Source: Fuerstiella sp. (GTDB taxonomy: Bacteria > Planctomycetota > Planctomycetia > Planctomycetales > Planctomycetaceae). From it: a stretch of DNA of 51,091 nucleotides. The stretch is from the NCBI GenBank assembly GCA_014238335.1, contig JABABI010000051.1, positions 1 through 51,091 of the forward strand, given 5' to 3'. Made by a program: the position numbers and the translations under genes. Below the pieces are notes generated by a model. It was not told where the DNA came from. It saw only the letters and a program-made list of their open reading frames with translations, and ran no database searches. Position 1 is the stretch's first letter; each line of letters begins with the position of its first letter. Positions 43,008 through 51,091 of this stretch are shown piece after piece.

Positions 43008-44129
43008 TCAGAACAGTTTGCCCTGATCATCGTTATCCATTGAATCGCTGGAATCGGGCGGCAAATCCTGCGGAGGCGTGCTGCCCACATGTGCCCATGC
43101 GGCGGCTGTGATCACGCGGCCTCGAGGGGTTCTTTGAATCAGGCCCTCTCGCAGCAGGTAGGGTTCTATCTCATCTTCCAGCGTGTCTGCCGGAATGTTC
43201 ATGGTGTGTGCAATCGCCTGTACACCGGCCGGGCCACCGGAAAAGACCGTGATGATCGTTTCGATATACTTACGATCGAGTTCCTCCAGCCCGCGATCGT
43301 CCACCCCTTTCATCTTCAGCGCCCGATTGGCTACATCCAGCGTGATGATTCCGTTGACGCGAGCGTCAGCATAGTCTCGAGTCCAGCGCAGCCAGTTGTT
43401 AGCTTTGCGCGGCGTACCACGCGATCGCAATGCAATCTGCCGAGCGGCGTCTTCTGTAGTTTCCGTACGCAGCTTGTCGGCATTGCGGCGCACAATTGTG
43501 GTCAGTTCTTCCAGTGTGTAAAAACTAAGATGCTCACGGCTGACGAACCTGTCGCGTAACGGAGCCGTCAGCATCCCGCTTCTGGTAGTGGCGCCGATCA
43601 CGGTGAACTGCTGCAGCTGCATATTGATGGTTCGGGCATTCAACCCGTCGCCCAACGTAATATCGACGCGAAAATCCTCCATCGCCGGATAGATGAATTC
43701 TTCGACAGCCGCCGGCATCCGGTGAATTTCGTCGATAAAAAGAACGGAGCCCGCACTGGCATTCGTCAGATACGGCAGCAAATCTTTGGGAGCGCTCAGA
43801 GACGGACCGGCGGTGATTTGAAAATCCATGCCGAGTTCCTTTGGAATCACCATTGCCAGAGTGGTCTTGCCGAGTCCGGGCGGACCATCAAGCAGCAGAT
43901 GTCCCAGCGGCTCGTTTCTCTTGCGGGCGGCTTCCAGCAAAATCCGAATGCGTTCAACAACGGCAGACTGGCCAACGACATCCTCCAGACGTGAAGGACG
44001 AAGCTCATCGTCAAATTCCGGCGGGCCCGAACTGTCAGGGACCGCAGCACCGGGAAGTCCTTGTGCAACTTCGTCGTCCGGATCCTCGGCAGAAAAATCG
44101 TCCTGCCGGATAGTGGTTTCTCTGGCCAT
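43008..44129 (-). CDS. ruvB: Holliday junction branch migration helicase RuvB
   Basis: This hexameric AAA+ motor drives branch migration of Holliday junctions together with RuvA. The 373-aa sequence has an acidic N-terminal extension of about 40 residues before LRPSRLEDVVGQ. Walker A is LLLDGPPGLGKTTLAMVI, Walker B VLFIDEIHRMP, sensor 1 GATTRSGMLTAPLRDRF, and RSRGTPR carries sensor-2-type arginine. The winged-helix end reads GLIQRTPRGRVITAAAW. The last 20 residues (PPQDLPPDSSDSMDNDDQGKLF) are an acidic tail. ruvA and ruvC are not adjacent. yebC lies upstream on the same strand with a 133-bp gap. Confidence 0.97.
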   Translation of the reverse strand: MARETTIRQDDFSAEDPDDEVAQGLPGAAVPDSSGPPEFDDELRPSRLEDVVGQSAVVERIRILLEAARKRNEPLGHLLLDGPPGLGKTTLAMVIPKELGMDFQITAGPSLSAPKDLLPYLTNASAGSVLFIDEIHRMPAAVEEFIYPAMEDFRVDITLGDGLNARTINMQLQQFTVIGATTRSGMLTAPLRDRFVSREHLSFYTLEELTTIVRRNADKLRTETTEDAARQIALRSRGTPRKANNWLRWTRDYADARVNGIITLDVANRALKMKGVDDRGLEELDRKYIETIITVFSGGPAGVQAIAHTMNIPADTLEDEIEPYLLREGLIQRTPRGRVITAAAWAHVGSTPPQDLPPDSSDSMDNDDQGKLF

Positions 44130-44262
44130 TCCTGAACCCTGCGTCCTGCCGCAACTATTCCATTTGCCTGAGTCGACTCACGAATTTGCTCTGACCCAGA
44201 AAACGAGATCCTGACAATGATGTCATGCAGAACATTGCCTCGTCCCGTTCATCAGCAGTCTA

Positions 44263-45015
44263 TCAGTCCGCCATCACTTCCTGCATGATATCGTCCGGGA
44301 TACTGAAGTTCGCGGTGACGTTTTGAATGTCATCGTTTTCTTCCAGTGCGTCAAGCAGTCTGATGACCCGGCGGCCACTTTTGACTTCCAGTTCCACCGT
44401 ATTTTGAGGGACTCGAGTGATTTCCGCACTTTGAGTTTCGATGGACGCCGCTTCCAGTGCATCGCTGATAGCCTGAAACGAATCCGGTGGGCCGGTGACG
44501 TGAAAGCCCGCCTGCAACGACTCAACATCGTCGGCGCCGGCCTCCAGAACAACTTCAAAAAGTGTGTCCTCATCAGTGTCCGAAGCACTCACAGCGAACA
44601 CTGACTTGCTGTCAAACATCCATGCGACACAACCGGTGGCTCCAAGATTTCCACCATGAACTTCAAAGGTTTTGCGAACTTCGCTGGCCGTCCGGTTCCT
44701 ATTCTCAGTGAGAATTTCGCACAGGACGGCAACGCCATCCGGGCCGTATCCTTCATACAGCAACTCTTCGTATTTGGCTCCCGCGGTATCGCCACACCCC
44801 TTCTTGACTGCACGCTCGATATTGTCCATGGGCATGCTGTTCTTGCGCGCCTTGTCTATGGCGTACCGCAAGGTGAGATTTGCGGACGGGTCACCGCCAC
44901 CGTGCTGGGCGGCGACAATAATGGCTCGGCTGAGCTTCGCAAACAGCTTTCCGCGGACTTTGTCAATGCGCGCTTTTTTGCGGGCGATGTTTGCCCAATG
45001 AGAATGGCCTGCCAT
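44263..45015 (-). CDS. yebC: YebC/PmpR family regulator or translation factor
   Basis: This is a 250-aa member of the YebC/TACO1 family, long annotated as transcriptional regulators and more recently linked to relief of ribosome stalling at proline-rich sequences. The start MAGHSHWANIARKKARIDKVRGKLFAKLSRAI is the classic N-terminus. GGGDPSANLTLRYAIDKARKNSMPMDNIERAVKKG and YEGYGPDGVAVLCEILTENRNRTASEVRKTFEVHGGNLG are also diagnostic. Length is standard. The neighbourhood with ruvB is common in bacteria. Confidence 0.96.
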   Translation of the reverse strand: MAGHSHWANIARKKARIDKVRGKLFAKLSRAIIVAAQHGGGDPSANLTLRYAIDKARKNSMPMDNIERAVKKGCGDTAGAKYEELLYEGYGPDGVAVLCEILTENRNRTASEVRKTFEVHGGNLGATGCVAWMFDSKSVFAVSASDTDEDTLFEVVLEAGADDVESLQAGFHVTGPPDSFQAISDALEAASIETQSAEITRVPQNTVELEVKSGRRVIRLLDALEENDDIQNVTANFSIPDDIMQEVMAD

Positions 45016-45232
45016 ACTGTAGACTGTTGAACTTCGGGTACCGGGTACTTGTGGATGAGTTCTTCCGCAAACTGTTCGAAAGTGTCAACGCTGATGACGT
45101 ATTCAGATTAACAATCCGGAATTGTGGATTGCAGTAATGCAGTCCGCGCCAGCCATCCCTGCACTAAACATGTTTTTTCGTTTGCACTCGTCAGGGACCA
45201 GCGGGAACCGTTTTCTACTTTGTGAAATCATT

Positions 45233-47629
45233 CTAAGGTGACTGACACGGCGATTCCGTCGAATCGTCTGAGCCCCCGAGTTTCTCGCGAAGGCGTTTCA
45301 GTATCGCTTCATCGGGAATCGCGGATTCCTTTTCCACACTCTGTGCCTCCGTCCACGACTTTCGGGCGTCTTCCTCTTTGCCGAGGGCTTTCTCTACATC
45401 CCCAAGATGTTCGATAATTGTGGAGTCACGATAGTCAGGGTCGGCATTTGCTTTTTTCAACACTTCAAGGGCCTCTTCATTCTTCCCAAGTCGATACAGA
45501 ACCCAGCCCAGGCTATCAAGATATGCCGCATTGTCCGGCTCCGCTGCCACGGCGATCCGCACCATTTTTTCCGCTTTTTCCAGGTTCTTGTTTTGTTCTG
45601 CGTAAAGGTAGCCCAGGTCGTTATTGACGCCGGGATCGTCAGGCGACTGTGCGTACACTTCTTCCAGAATCCGCTCACCATTGACCATATCGCCGCTCTG
45701 TGCATAAGCATTCGACAATGCCATGCGGCCCCGACGCGCAAACTCGTCCGTGAGTTCGAGGATCGCCAGCAGATCTTCATACAAAGTGATGGCTTTGCTC
45801 CAATTTCCCTGTTGCGTATACAGAGCGCCAAGCAGCAGACGTGCTCGTGCTTCAAGTTTAGGGTCGGACTCGGCAAGCGCAATTGCTGATTTCAAAGACC
45901 GTTCTGACGACTCGAAGTCGCCAGCCTGAAGTTGAACCCATCCCAACTGAAACGTGAGTTCAGCATTCTGCGGGACGAGCTTCAGGGCTGTTTCAACAGC
46001 GGTCGTCGCTTCCTCGTAGTTTTCGTTGAATGCTTCAGCGTAGGACAAACGATAGAGAGCCATCACGCGGTCGCCGGTCGACAATGTCCGAATGGCAATC
46101 AACTGCCGGAACGTATGGGCAGCCTCAACAAATTTATCCTGAGAGTACTGGCTGAGTCCCAACCGATTCAGGGCGTCGACCCCCATTACATTATCAGGAC
46201 CATGGTCCAGCGTTGCCTGTAAAAGCGTTTCTTCCTGCTCTCGTAATTCCAATTGTTCGGCGACCAGGCTGTAGAAATATGTTGCTCTGGGATCCGGCTC
46301 ACCGTCTTTCTGGCCCAGGGACTCTACGCCTGCTGCCACAACTCGCTTTGCGAAGTCATTCTCGTTGGCTATTTGTCCCACCATGGGAAGCAGTTCCTGA
46401 ACCTGTATTCTCGCCTTGAGAGCCTTGTTGATGCCGGCAAGCAATGAGTCCGCATCACGATTGAGAATATGAACCTGTACCAGCCCCAAATACGCGCCTG
46501 CATCGGCTGATTCGGCAATGATACTTTCAAACACCTTTGTAGCAGCCGCTGCGTCACCCCGTTCGATCAACACCTGTCCAAGAAACAGGTTAACTGCATT
46601 AGCGTCGTTCGTACCTTCCGCCAGTTCCGCAAGTCGGCCAGGAATCATGTCCGGCCGAGACGTTGCATTGAACAGGTCCGAGACAAGACGCAGGGACTCA
46701 GACCTTCTGCGATTCGTGGCAAAATACCGATTCAGACTTTCTTCCGCTGGCTCCAGGTCGTCTTTGCGGTATTGAGCCAGGGCAAGCCAGTAGTGATGGT
46801 CTCCAGGCATGTCGTTCTTGACCCGCGCCAATGCCTTAAAGGCGGTGATCGCATCGTCGTTTCTGCCCACATCCAGCATGACTTTGCCAATGGTCTCATA
46901 CCCAGTGGTCTGGTCATTCATTAAGGCCTGGTGCTCGCGAAAATCGAGACCAAAGTCTTCCGGCCGCTCCAGAGCGCTGAGCAGAACACGATAACTGCTG
47001 GCAGCCTTCGCCGTATTGCGGATGGCGACGTAAAGAATGCCACGGATCCGCTGGATGTTTATATAATCACTGGAGTCGTGTTTAAGCCTCGGCGACGCAA
47101 CTGCCTCTTCGATCAGCTTGATCGCCTCAGGAACCTGACGCTGCCGTAGACTGTCTTCAGCCATTTGGCGACGCATGTCGTAATCACCCGGATCAAGCTC
47201 AATGGCCTTTTTGGCCATTTCAGTCGCCTGCAGACGTTTTCCCAGACGCATCAGCAGTATCGCCTGAGCTCTAACCGGTTCGGGAGCAGAGGGATCAGCC
47301 GCAGCCGCTTTCTCAAATGCTTTCAATGCCTCCTGGAAATCGCCCGCCTTCTGCGCGGCGACTCCTTCCATATAGGCAGCCATCGATTCTGTCTTCTTTG
47401 CGTCGGCCGACTTCAGTGGATCCTTGAGCTCTTCACTGACGTCGTCGCCCGGCTGGCGAAGTCCAGGCAACGCATCCTTTGCCTGTTGCTGCCCCCCTGG
47501 TTGCGGCGTGGATTCCGGCAGTTGCGGCGTGGATTCCGGCAGTTGCGAAGCAGCGCGGACACCTGTCGTGAAATGACAGGCTGCCGTGAGGATCAGGGCA
47601 AGAATAGTGAGGTTTCGAAGAGGAGTCAT
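45233..47629 (-). CDS. Exported TPR-repeat protein
   Basis: This is a protein of about 798 aa built almost wholly of tetratricopeptide repeats, which mediate protein-protein contacts. The N-terminal signal (LTILALILTAACHFTTGVRA) indicates export. A short Pro/Gln linker contains a duplicated QLPESTP. TPR units run from about residue 75 (AYMEGVAAQKAGDFQEALKAFEKAAAADPSAPEP) to the end (LGWVLYRLGKNEEALEVLKKANADPDYRDSTIIEHLGDVEKALGKEEDARKSW). No enzymatic domain is visible. The frame extends to 47701, but ATG 47629 with AGGA 9 nt upstream is preferred; another ATG lies two codons before. The gene is downstream of the histone-like gene on the same strand after a 157-bp gap. Confidence 0.88.
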   Translation of the reverse strand: MTPLRNLTILALILTAACHFTTGVRAASQLPESTPQLPESTPQPGGQQQAKDALPGLRQPGDDVSEELKDPLKSADAKKTESMAAYMEGVAAQKAGDFQEALKAFEKAAAADPSAPEPVRAQAILLMRLGKRLQATEMAKKAIELDPGDYDMRRQMAEDSLRQRQVPEAIKLIEEAVASPRLKHDSSDYINIQRIRGILYVAIRNTAKAASSYRVLLSALERPEDFGLDFREHQALMNDQTTGYETIGKVMLDVGRNDDAITAFKALARVKNDMPGDHHYWLALAQYRKDDLEPAEESLNRYFATNRRRSESLRLVSDLFNATSRPDMIPGRLAELAEGTNDANAVNLFLGQVLIERGDAAAATKVFESIIAESADAGAYLGLVQVHILNRDADSLLAGINKALKARIQVQELLPMVGQIANENDFAKRVVAAGVESLGQKDGEPDPRATYFYSLVAEQLELREQEETLLQATLDHGPDNVMGVDALNRLGLSQYSQDKFVEAAHTFRQLIAIRTLSTGDRVMALYRLSYAEAFNENYEEATTAVETALKLVPQNAELTFQLGWVQLQAGDFESSERSLKSAIALAESDPKLEARARLLLGALYTQQGNWSKAITLYEDLLAILELTDEFARRGRMALSNAYAQSGDMVNGERILEEVYAQSPDDPGVNNDLGYLYAEQNKNLEKAEKMVRIAVAAEPDNAAYLDSLGWVLYRLGKNEEALEVLKKANADPDYRDSTIIEHLGDVEKALGKEEDARKSWTEAQSVEKESAIPDEAILKRLREKLGGSDDSTESPCQSP
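47500..47541 (-). repeat. Exact 21-bp tandem duplication in the TPR gene
   Basis: A 21-bp unit starting GTTGCGGCGTGG occurs twice in direct succession (47500-47520 and 47521-47541), encoding QLPESTP twice in the linker after the signal peptide. A third, partial unit (GTTGCG) follows. It is in frame and probably a recent slippage product. Confidence 0.9.
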
Positions 47630-47786
47630 GGACATCCTGAAGCCCGTTGTATTTTGAGGAAAACCGATGAGATCAAGTACTGCCGAAGCAGTCACCACCA
47701 CACCGCATTATCGCGAAAAGTCCGGGCCATGAACAGATGAGACTCATGAATTCGACGGTCTGCCGCGTCTGGCGGCACCAGCACTG

Positions 47787-48857
47787 TCACTTTTTCCTCT
47801 TGGTGGCTTTCTTCTTTGTCGTTTTTTTCGGCGTTAGTTTTGCCACAGATTTTTTCTTTGCCGGCTGCTTCGCGGGCGGATTTTTCTTCGCGAGCGCCTT
47901 CTTGGCTGTCTTTTTCCTGGCTGGTGCGGATTTTTTTGCCGCCGCTGCTTTCTTTGAAGTCGCTTTCTTTGAAGTCACTTTCTTTGAAGTCACTTTCTTT
48001 GAAGTCACTTTCTTTGAAGTCGCTTTCTTTGAAGTCGCTTTCTTTGAAGTCGCTTTGGCTTTCGCGGTCTTTGATGCAGCAGACTTGGTGGACTTGGCCG
48101 CTGTTTTCTGTGCCTTGGCAGCGGCTTTCCTTACAACCTTCTTTCTCTTCCGCGGTGCATTGAGTGTAGCCAAACGCTCGGCCACTTTCAGTACGTCAAA
48201 CTCATCTTCGTCATACTCATCTGTAATCCGATCTTCGAACTTCGGATCGGTGGCAAAGCATCGCAGCAAATGAATGAAACCCGCAGCCTCTGTTTTTTTG
48301 ACGCCGGATTTCAGGAACTCTGAGGCGGATTCGATAGAACTGTCCGCCGGCACGATGCCCAGATGGACGGCTGTCTGGTGAGTGCATTCATCGAAACATA
48401 CGACATGACTGCCAAGAACCTGTTGCAGCGTGTAGCTGGCGATGAACGGAGAAATATAGTCGATCTTCTTCAGCCGCTTCTGCGCTGATTCCAGCGTGAG
48501 TTTTGCCAGTTTTTCGAAATCGAAAGTGTACGTACTTTCGAATACAAATCGCAAAATCGACTTGATGCGCAAGCCTTTCCATGCCGCTGCGTTTAGACTG
48601 CCGAGAGTGCGTTCCAGTTCCGGGACGGAACTGACCCTGATTTCGTTCAGATCGAAATATGACTTCAGCAGTTTCCTGTAGCCGGCTTCCGCGTTCTCCC
48701 AGGAATTATCTTCCAGACAGACAGCGAATAGCATCGTTTCCAAGACCGGTAACTTGATCTTGGGGACTGATCGTCCGTAATCTTTCTGAAGCAGCGACGA
48801 CAGCTTCTTGCATGCCTGCTGTTTATCGCTTGCTCGTGTGACTGGCGCCGATGGCAT
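47787..48857 (-). CDS. HhH-GPD-fold protein with lysine-rich histone-like C-terminal tail
   Basis: This is a 356-aa two-part protein. Residues about 10-205 resemble the endonuclease III/HhH-GPD DNA-glycosylase fold: LLQKDYGR, ETMLFAVCLEDNSWENAEAGYRKL, LRIKSILRFV. A hairpin-like KKIDYISPFIASYTLQQVLG (131-149) stands where LPGVGPKTAxxVL is expected, and CFDECTHQTAVHLGIV (154-169) where VDTHVxR.xxRLG is. The catalytic Lys position is replaced, Asp156 is kept, and the FeS cysteine cluster is absent, so glycosylase activity is doubtful. After an acidic stretch (ITDEYDEDEFD), residues about 236-356 form a Lys/Ala/Thr/Ser tail like histone H1 or HctB, with seven tandem [A/V]TSKK units. A DNA-binding nucleoid or repair-scaffold role is inferred. 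It lies 29 bp downstream of rbfA. Confidence 0.82.
   Translation of the reverse strand: MPSAPVTRASDKQQACKKLSSLLQKDYGRSVPKIKLPVLETMLFAVCLEDNSWENAEAGYRKLLKSYFDLNEIRVSSVPELERTLGSLNAAAWKGLRIKSILRFVFESTYTFDFEKLAKLTLESAQKRLKKIDYISPFIASYTLQQVLGSHVVCFDECTHQTAVHLGIVPADSSIESASEFLKSGVKKTEAAGFIHLLRCFATDPKFEDRITDEYDEDEFDVLKVAERLATLNAPRKRKKVVRKAAAKAQKTAAKSTKSAASKTAKAKATSKKATSKKATSKKVTSKKVTSKKVTSKKATSKKAAAAKKSAPARKKTAKKALAKKNPPAKQPAKKKSVAKLTPKKTTKKKATKRKK
47953..48057 (-). repeat. Seven 15-bp tandem repeats encoding [A/V]TSKK
   Basis: Seven contiguous 15-bp units (TTTGAAGTCRCTTTC on the + strand, the last ending in G) encode ATSKK or VTSKK. The order read in the protein is A,A,A,V,V,V,A. The near identity and blockwise variation point to recent expansion by slippage or unequal exchange. 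Copy number is likely to vary between strains. Confidence 0.95.
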
Positions 48858-48886
48858 TTTCTATTCCTGGGCGAACGGTAACGTGA

Positions 48887-49318
48887 TCAGATGCCGGACG
48901 ATGGCGTCTGTTCCGGCGATTCAACGTCATCTGTGTCTTCTGTGACGTTCTCTGTAGGAGACTCCAACAAATCATCCTCGGCAAGGACTTCGCGAAGAAT
49001 GCGAGACGTTTCAATGGATTTATGTACACCCCGATCGATTTCGAAACGCAGCTCCGGAGTGTATCGAGTTTTGACCCGTTCTGCGACTTTCGACTGCAGG
49101 AATCCTCGGGCAGAATTCAAACCGTGCAGCGTCAGTGCCTCTTCCTTTTCTGCCCCCCTCACAGAGACGCGAACGGTCGCATATCGCAGGTCGGGACTGA
49201 CCTGAGCGCCCAGCACGGTCACGTTGCGAATCCTTGGGTCACGAAGTTCCTGTAGAATGGTGGTACTGACAACTTCACGGATAACGGAAGCCACACGGTC
49301 TGTTCTGCGTGATGACAT
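48887..49318 (-). CDS. rbfA: Ribosome-binding factor A
   Basis: RbfA is a 30S maturation factor needed for 16S rRNA 5'-end processing and cold adaptation. The 143-aa product has the KH-type core: RRTDRVASVIREVVSTTILQELRDPRI, VTVLGAQVSPDLRYATVRVSV, then LNSARGFLQSKVAERVKTRYTPELRFEIDRGVHKSIETSRIL. An acidic tail of about 30 residues follows (DDLLESPTENVTEDTDD). The frame is open to 49561, overlapping infB, but ATG 49318 has an AGAGGA site 8 nt upstream and matches the family start. It follows infB by 118 bp, the standard nusA-infB-rbfA order. Confidence 0.95.
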   Translation of the reverse strand: MSSRRTDRVASVIREVVSTTILQELRDPRIRNVTVLGAQVSPDLRYATVRVSVRGAEKEEALTLHGLNSARGFLQSKVAERVKTRYTPELRFEIDRGVHKSIETSRILREVLAEDDLLESPTENVTEDTDDVESPEQTPSSGI

Positions 49319-49436
49319 GATGATCCTCTGTTCGCCTTGACTGCCGTGAAGGGTGTGTCTCCGCCTCACCACAGACAAACGGGACTGCCTTGGTAATTTT
49401 TGAGTGGTCGCTCGCCCTGACTGCACCACTGCCCGG

Positions 49437-51091
49437 TCACGACAGAGTCCGCTGAATTTCGTCGATGCGGAATGCCTCAAGCAGGTCACCGTCTTTAACA
49501 TCGTTGAATCCGTCCAGCCGAATACCGCACTCCATACCTTCGCGTACATCCTTGGCGTCATCCTTCTCCCGCTTCAGGGACCCGATGCGGTAGTCATTCA
49601 AAACCGTATTGTCTCGAATCACATGGACGCGATTGTCGCGAGAAATTGTGCCGTTGATCACTCGGCAACCAGCAATAGTACCGAACCGGCTGATGGCAAA
49701 CGTTCGCAGCACGATCGCCCGACCGGTCGCAACTTCAACTTTTTCGGGTCGCAGCAGTCCTTCCAGCGACTGACGGATCTGTTCCGTGACCTCGTAAATA
49801 ATATTATATCGACGAATGTCCACGGCTTCTTTTTCAGCCAGCTGCTCGGCTCGATCCTCTGCGATCACGTGAAACGCCACAATGATGGCCTCGGCAGCGC
49901 TGGCCAGATACACGTCGCTTTCGTTAACGCCGCCAACACCTTCGTGAATGATCGACACCTTCACTTCTGGGTGCTCGAACTTACCCAGCTCACCACGAAT
50001 CGCTTCCAGCGAACCCGGAGTGTCGGCTTTGATGATCAGCGGCAACTCCTGAACGCCTTCTCCCTCGCGGGCCGAATTCAGAATGTCTTCCAGTGTTCTT
50101 GGCTGGCCACGACGCGAGAGCACCTGTTCGCGCCCTTCATGTTGTCTGGTTTCACCAACCTGCCGAGCCTCTTCGACATCCTTCATTACAAAGAAGTGCA
50201 CACCGGCTGTCGGTACCTCATTCAGACCGGCAACCTTAACAGGTGTTGATGGACCGGCTTCCCGGACCTCGTTGCCCTTGTCGTCGTACATGGCGCGAAT
50301 GCGTCCATAGCTGGTACCGCAGAGGACATCGTCGCCCACCTTCAACGTGCCTTTCTGCACGATCATCCAGGCGATCACACCACGCCCTTCGTCGCGGAAC
50401 GATTCAAGGCACACGCCGACAGCTTCGCGATCCGGATTGGCCTTGAATTCGAGCAGCTCGGCCGTCAGCTGAAGTGTTTCGACAAGGTTATCGAGCCCCA
50501 TTCCGGTCTCGCCCGATGTTCGGACAACTTCGTATTCGCCGCCCCATTCGGACGGCAAAAGTTCGTGCTGAGCAAGCTGCTGCAGCACCTTCTGGTCGTC
50601 CACTTCTGGCAGGTCCATTTTGTTCAGCGCAATCACGATTGGCACGCCTGCACTCTTGGCATGACTGATGCACTCTTCCGTCTGTGGCATGACACCGTCG
50701 TCCGCGGCGATGACCAGGACGATGATGTCGGTCACATTAGCTCCGCGAGCTCGCATTTCGCCGAATGCAGCGTGACCAGGCGTGTCGACAAACGTCAGAT
50801 GCTGGCCCTCGTTTTCGATCTGATAGGCGGCAATATGCTGTGTAATGCCCCCTGCTTCGCCGGCCGCCACACTGGCATTTCTCAGATTATCGACCAGTGT
50901 TGTCTTGCCGTGGTCGACGTGCCCCAGAACCGTAATGATCGGAGGACGCCACTCCAAACTGTCTTCGTCATCATCGTGATCCAGCGACGCCAGGAGCTCT
51001 GCTTCGATGTCGCGCCCGCGTTTTATCTCCAGGTCGACGCCCAATTCCATCGCAACTTCCAGGGCATCCTCTTCGTTGAGCTCATCATTGA
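49437..51091 (-). CDS. infB: Translation initiation factor IF-2 (5'-truncated by window)
   Basis: IF-2 is the GTPase that places fMet-tRNA on the 30S subunit and promotes subunit joining. Only the C-terminal 551 residues are inside the window; the frame is open to the edge, so the N-terminal domain is missing and the ATG at 51050 is internal. The start here is the end of the IF2-N element (NEEDALEVAMELGVDLEI). G-domain motifs are GHVDHGKTT (G1), AGGITQHIAAYQ (G2), DTPGHAAF (G3), NKMDLP (G4) and TSGETGMG (G5). Domain II and III follow, then IF2-C with EKVEVATGRAIVLRTFAISRFGTIAGCRV. It is upstream of rbfA in the usual order. Confidence 0.97.
   Translation of the reverse strand, partial: NDELNEEDALEVAMELGVDLEIKRGRDIEAELLASLDHDDDEDSLEWRPPIITVLGHVDHGKTTLVDNLRNASVAAGEAGGITQHIAAYQIENEGQHLTFVDTPGHAAFGEMRARGANVTDIIVLVIAADDGVMPQTEECISHAKSAGVPIVIALNKMDLPEVDDQKVLQQLAQHELLPSEWGGEYEVVRTSGETGMGLDNLVETLQLTAELLEFKANPDREAVGVCLESFRDEGRGVIAWMIVQKGTLKVGDDVLCGTSYGRIRAMYDDKGNEVREAGPSTPVKVAGLNEVPTAGVHFFVMKDVEEARQVGETRQHEGREQVLSRRGQPRTLEDILNSAREGEGVQELPLIIKADTPGSLEAIRGELGKFEHPEVKVSIIHEGVGGVNESDVYLASAAEAIIVAFHVIAEDRAEQLAEKEAVDIRRYNIIYEVTEQIRQSLEGLLRPEKVEVATGRAIVLRTFAISRFGTIAGCRVINGTISRDNRVHVIRDNTVLNDYRIGSLKREKDDAKDVREGMECGIRLDGFNDVKDGDLLEAFRIDEIQRTLS

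Noticed and set aside
47953..48057. CRISPR-like array
   Set aside because: The repeats are contiguous 15-bp units with no spacers and lie in frame within a coding tail.

Overview
The window looks like a chromosomal segment of a planctomycete, roughly 55% G+C by eye. The pointers are a DUF1501 protein next to a DUF1549/DUF1553 protein carrying a CxxCH heme site, a secreted protein with an LEPR-XLL-like N-terminus, a Cys-type sulfatase, archaeal-type tetrahydromethanopterin (H4MPT) C1 genes in a bacterium, and the remnant of a Ser/Thr kinase-WD40 protein. No tRNA, rRNA, CRISPR array, prophage or intact insertion sequence was seen.

Layout. 1-3.8 kb: 5'-truncated DUF1501 gene, DUF1549/1553 gene, msrA (all +). 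4.0-13.6 kb: a leftward run acnA, hpt, sulfatase, GT39-like glycosyltransferase, AsmA-like protein, with hpt/sulfatase/GT39 overlapping. 14-17.8 kb: cyclophilin (+), a large LEPR-XLL/DNRLRE/SdrD-B-like surface protein (-) and a MOSC protein (-). 18-22.7 kb: H4MPT-linked C1 module (+): mch, a RimK/MptN-like ATP-grasp ligase, an inositol-monophosphatase-fold protein and an HExxH protein. It is interrupted after mch by a leftward kinase-WD40 pseudogene. 22.8-27.6 kb: RND permease plus adaptor (-). 28-32.4 kb: secreted alpha/beta hydrolase (+), then an NtrC-type response regulator and membrane histidine kinase (-). 32.5-37.8 kb: phosphonate module: phnX, MmsA-like CoA-acylating aldehyde dehydrogenase and phosphonoacetaldehyde-reductase-like Fe-alcohol dehydrogenase (-), with a divergent OPA-type MFS transporter (+). 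38.3-45 kb: VanZ-like protein, hflC, hflK (-), an atypical SthA-like flavoprotein (+), ruvB and yebC (-). 45.2-51 kb: infB (truncated by the window end), rbfA, an HhH-GPD-like protein with a lysine-rich histone-like tail, and a TPR protein (all -).

Working together. The phosphonate module reads as a carbon and phosphorus salvage route: organophosphonate uptake, oxidation or reduction at phosphonoacetaldehyde, C-P cleavage by PhnX, and capture of acetaldehyde as acetyl-CoA. It lacks the usual aminotransferase PhnW, which suggests a substrate such as 2-hydroxyethylphosphonate rather than 2-aminoethylphosphonate. The C1 module supplies one H4MPT-pathway enzyme plus probable cofactor-biosynthesis genes. 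The most unusual protein is the degenerate DNA-glycosylase fold fused to a tail containing seven tandem [A/V]TSKK repeats, placed directly downstream of infB-rbfA.

Non-coding structure not explained by genes includes a dispersed repeat of about 90-130 bp in two intergenic regions (13725-13850 + and 37928-38061 -). There are also strong hairpins at 13707-13728 and 19773-19802, and perfect palindromes upstream of the ATP-grasp gene (20194-20207) and between the phosphonate ADH and MFS genes (36408-36419).
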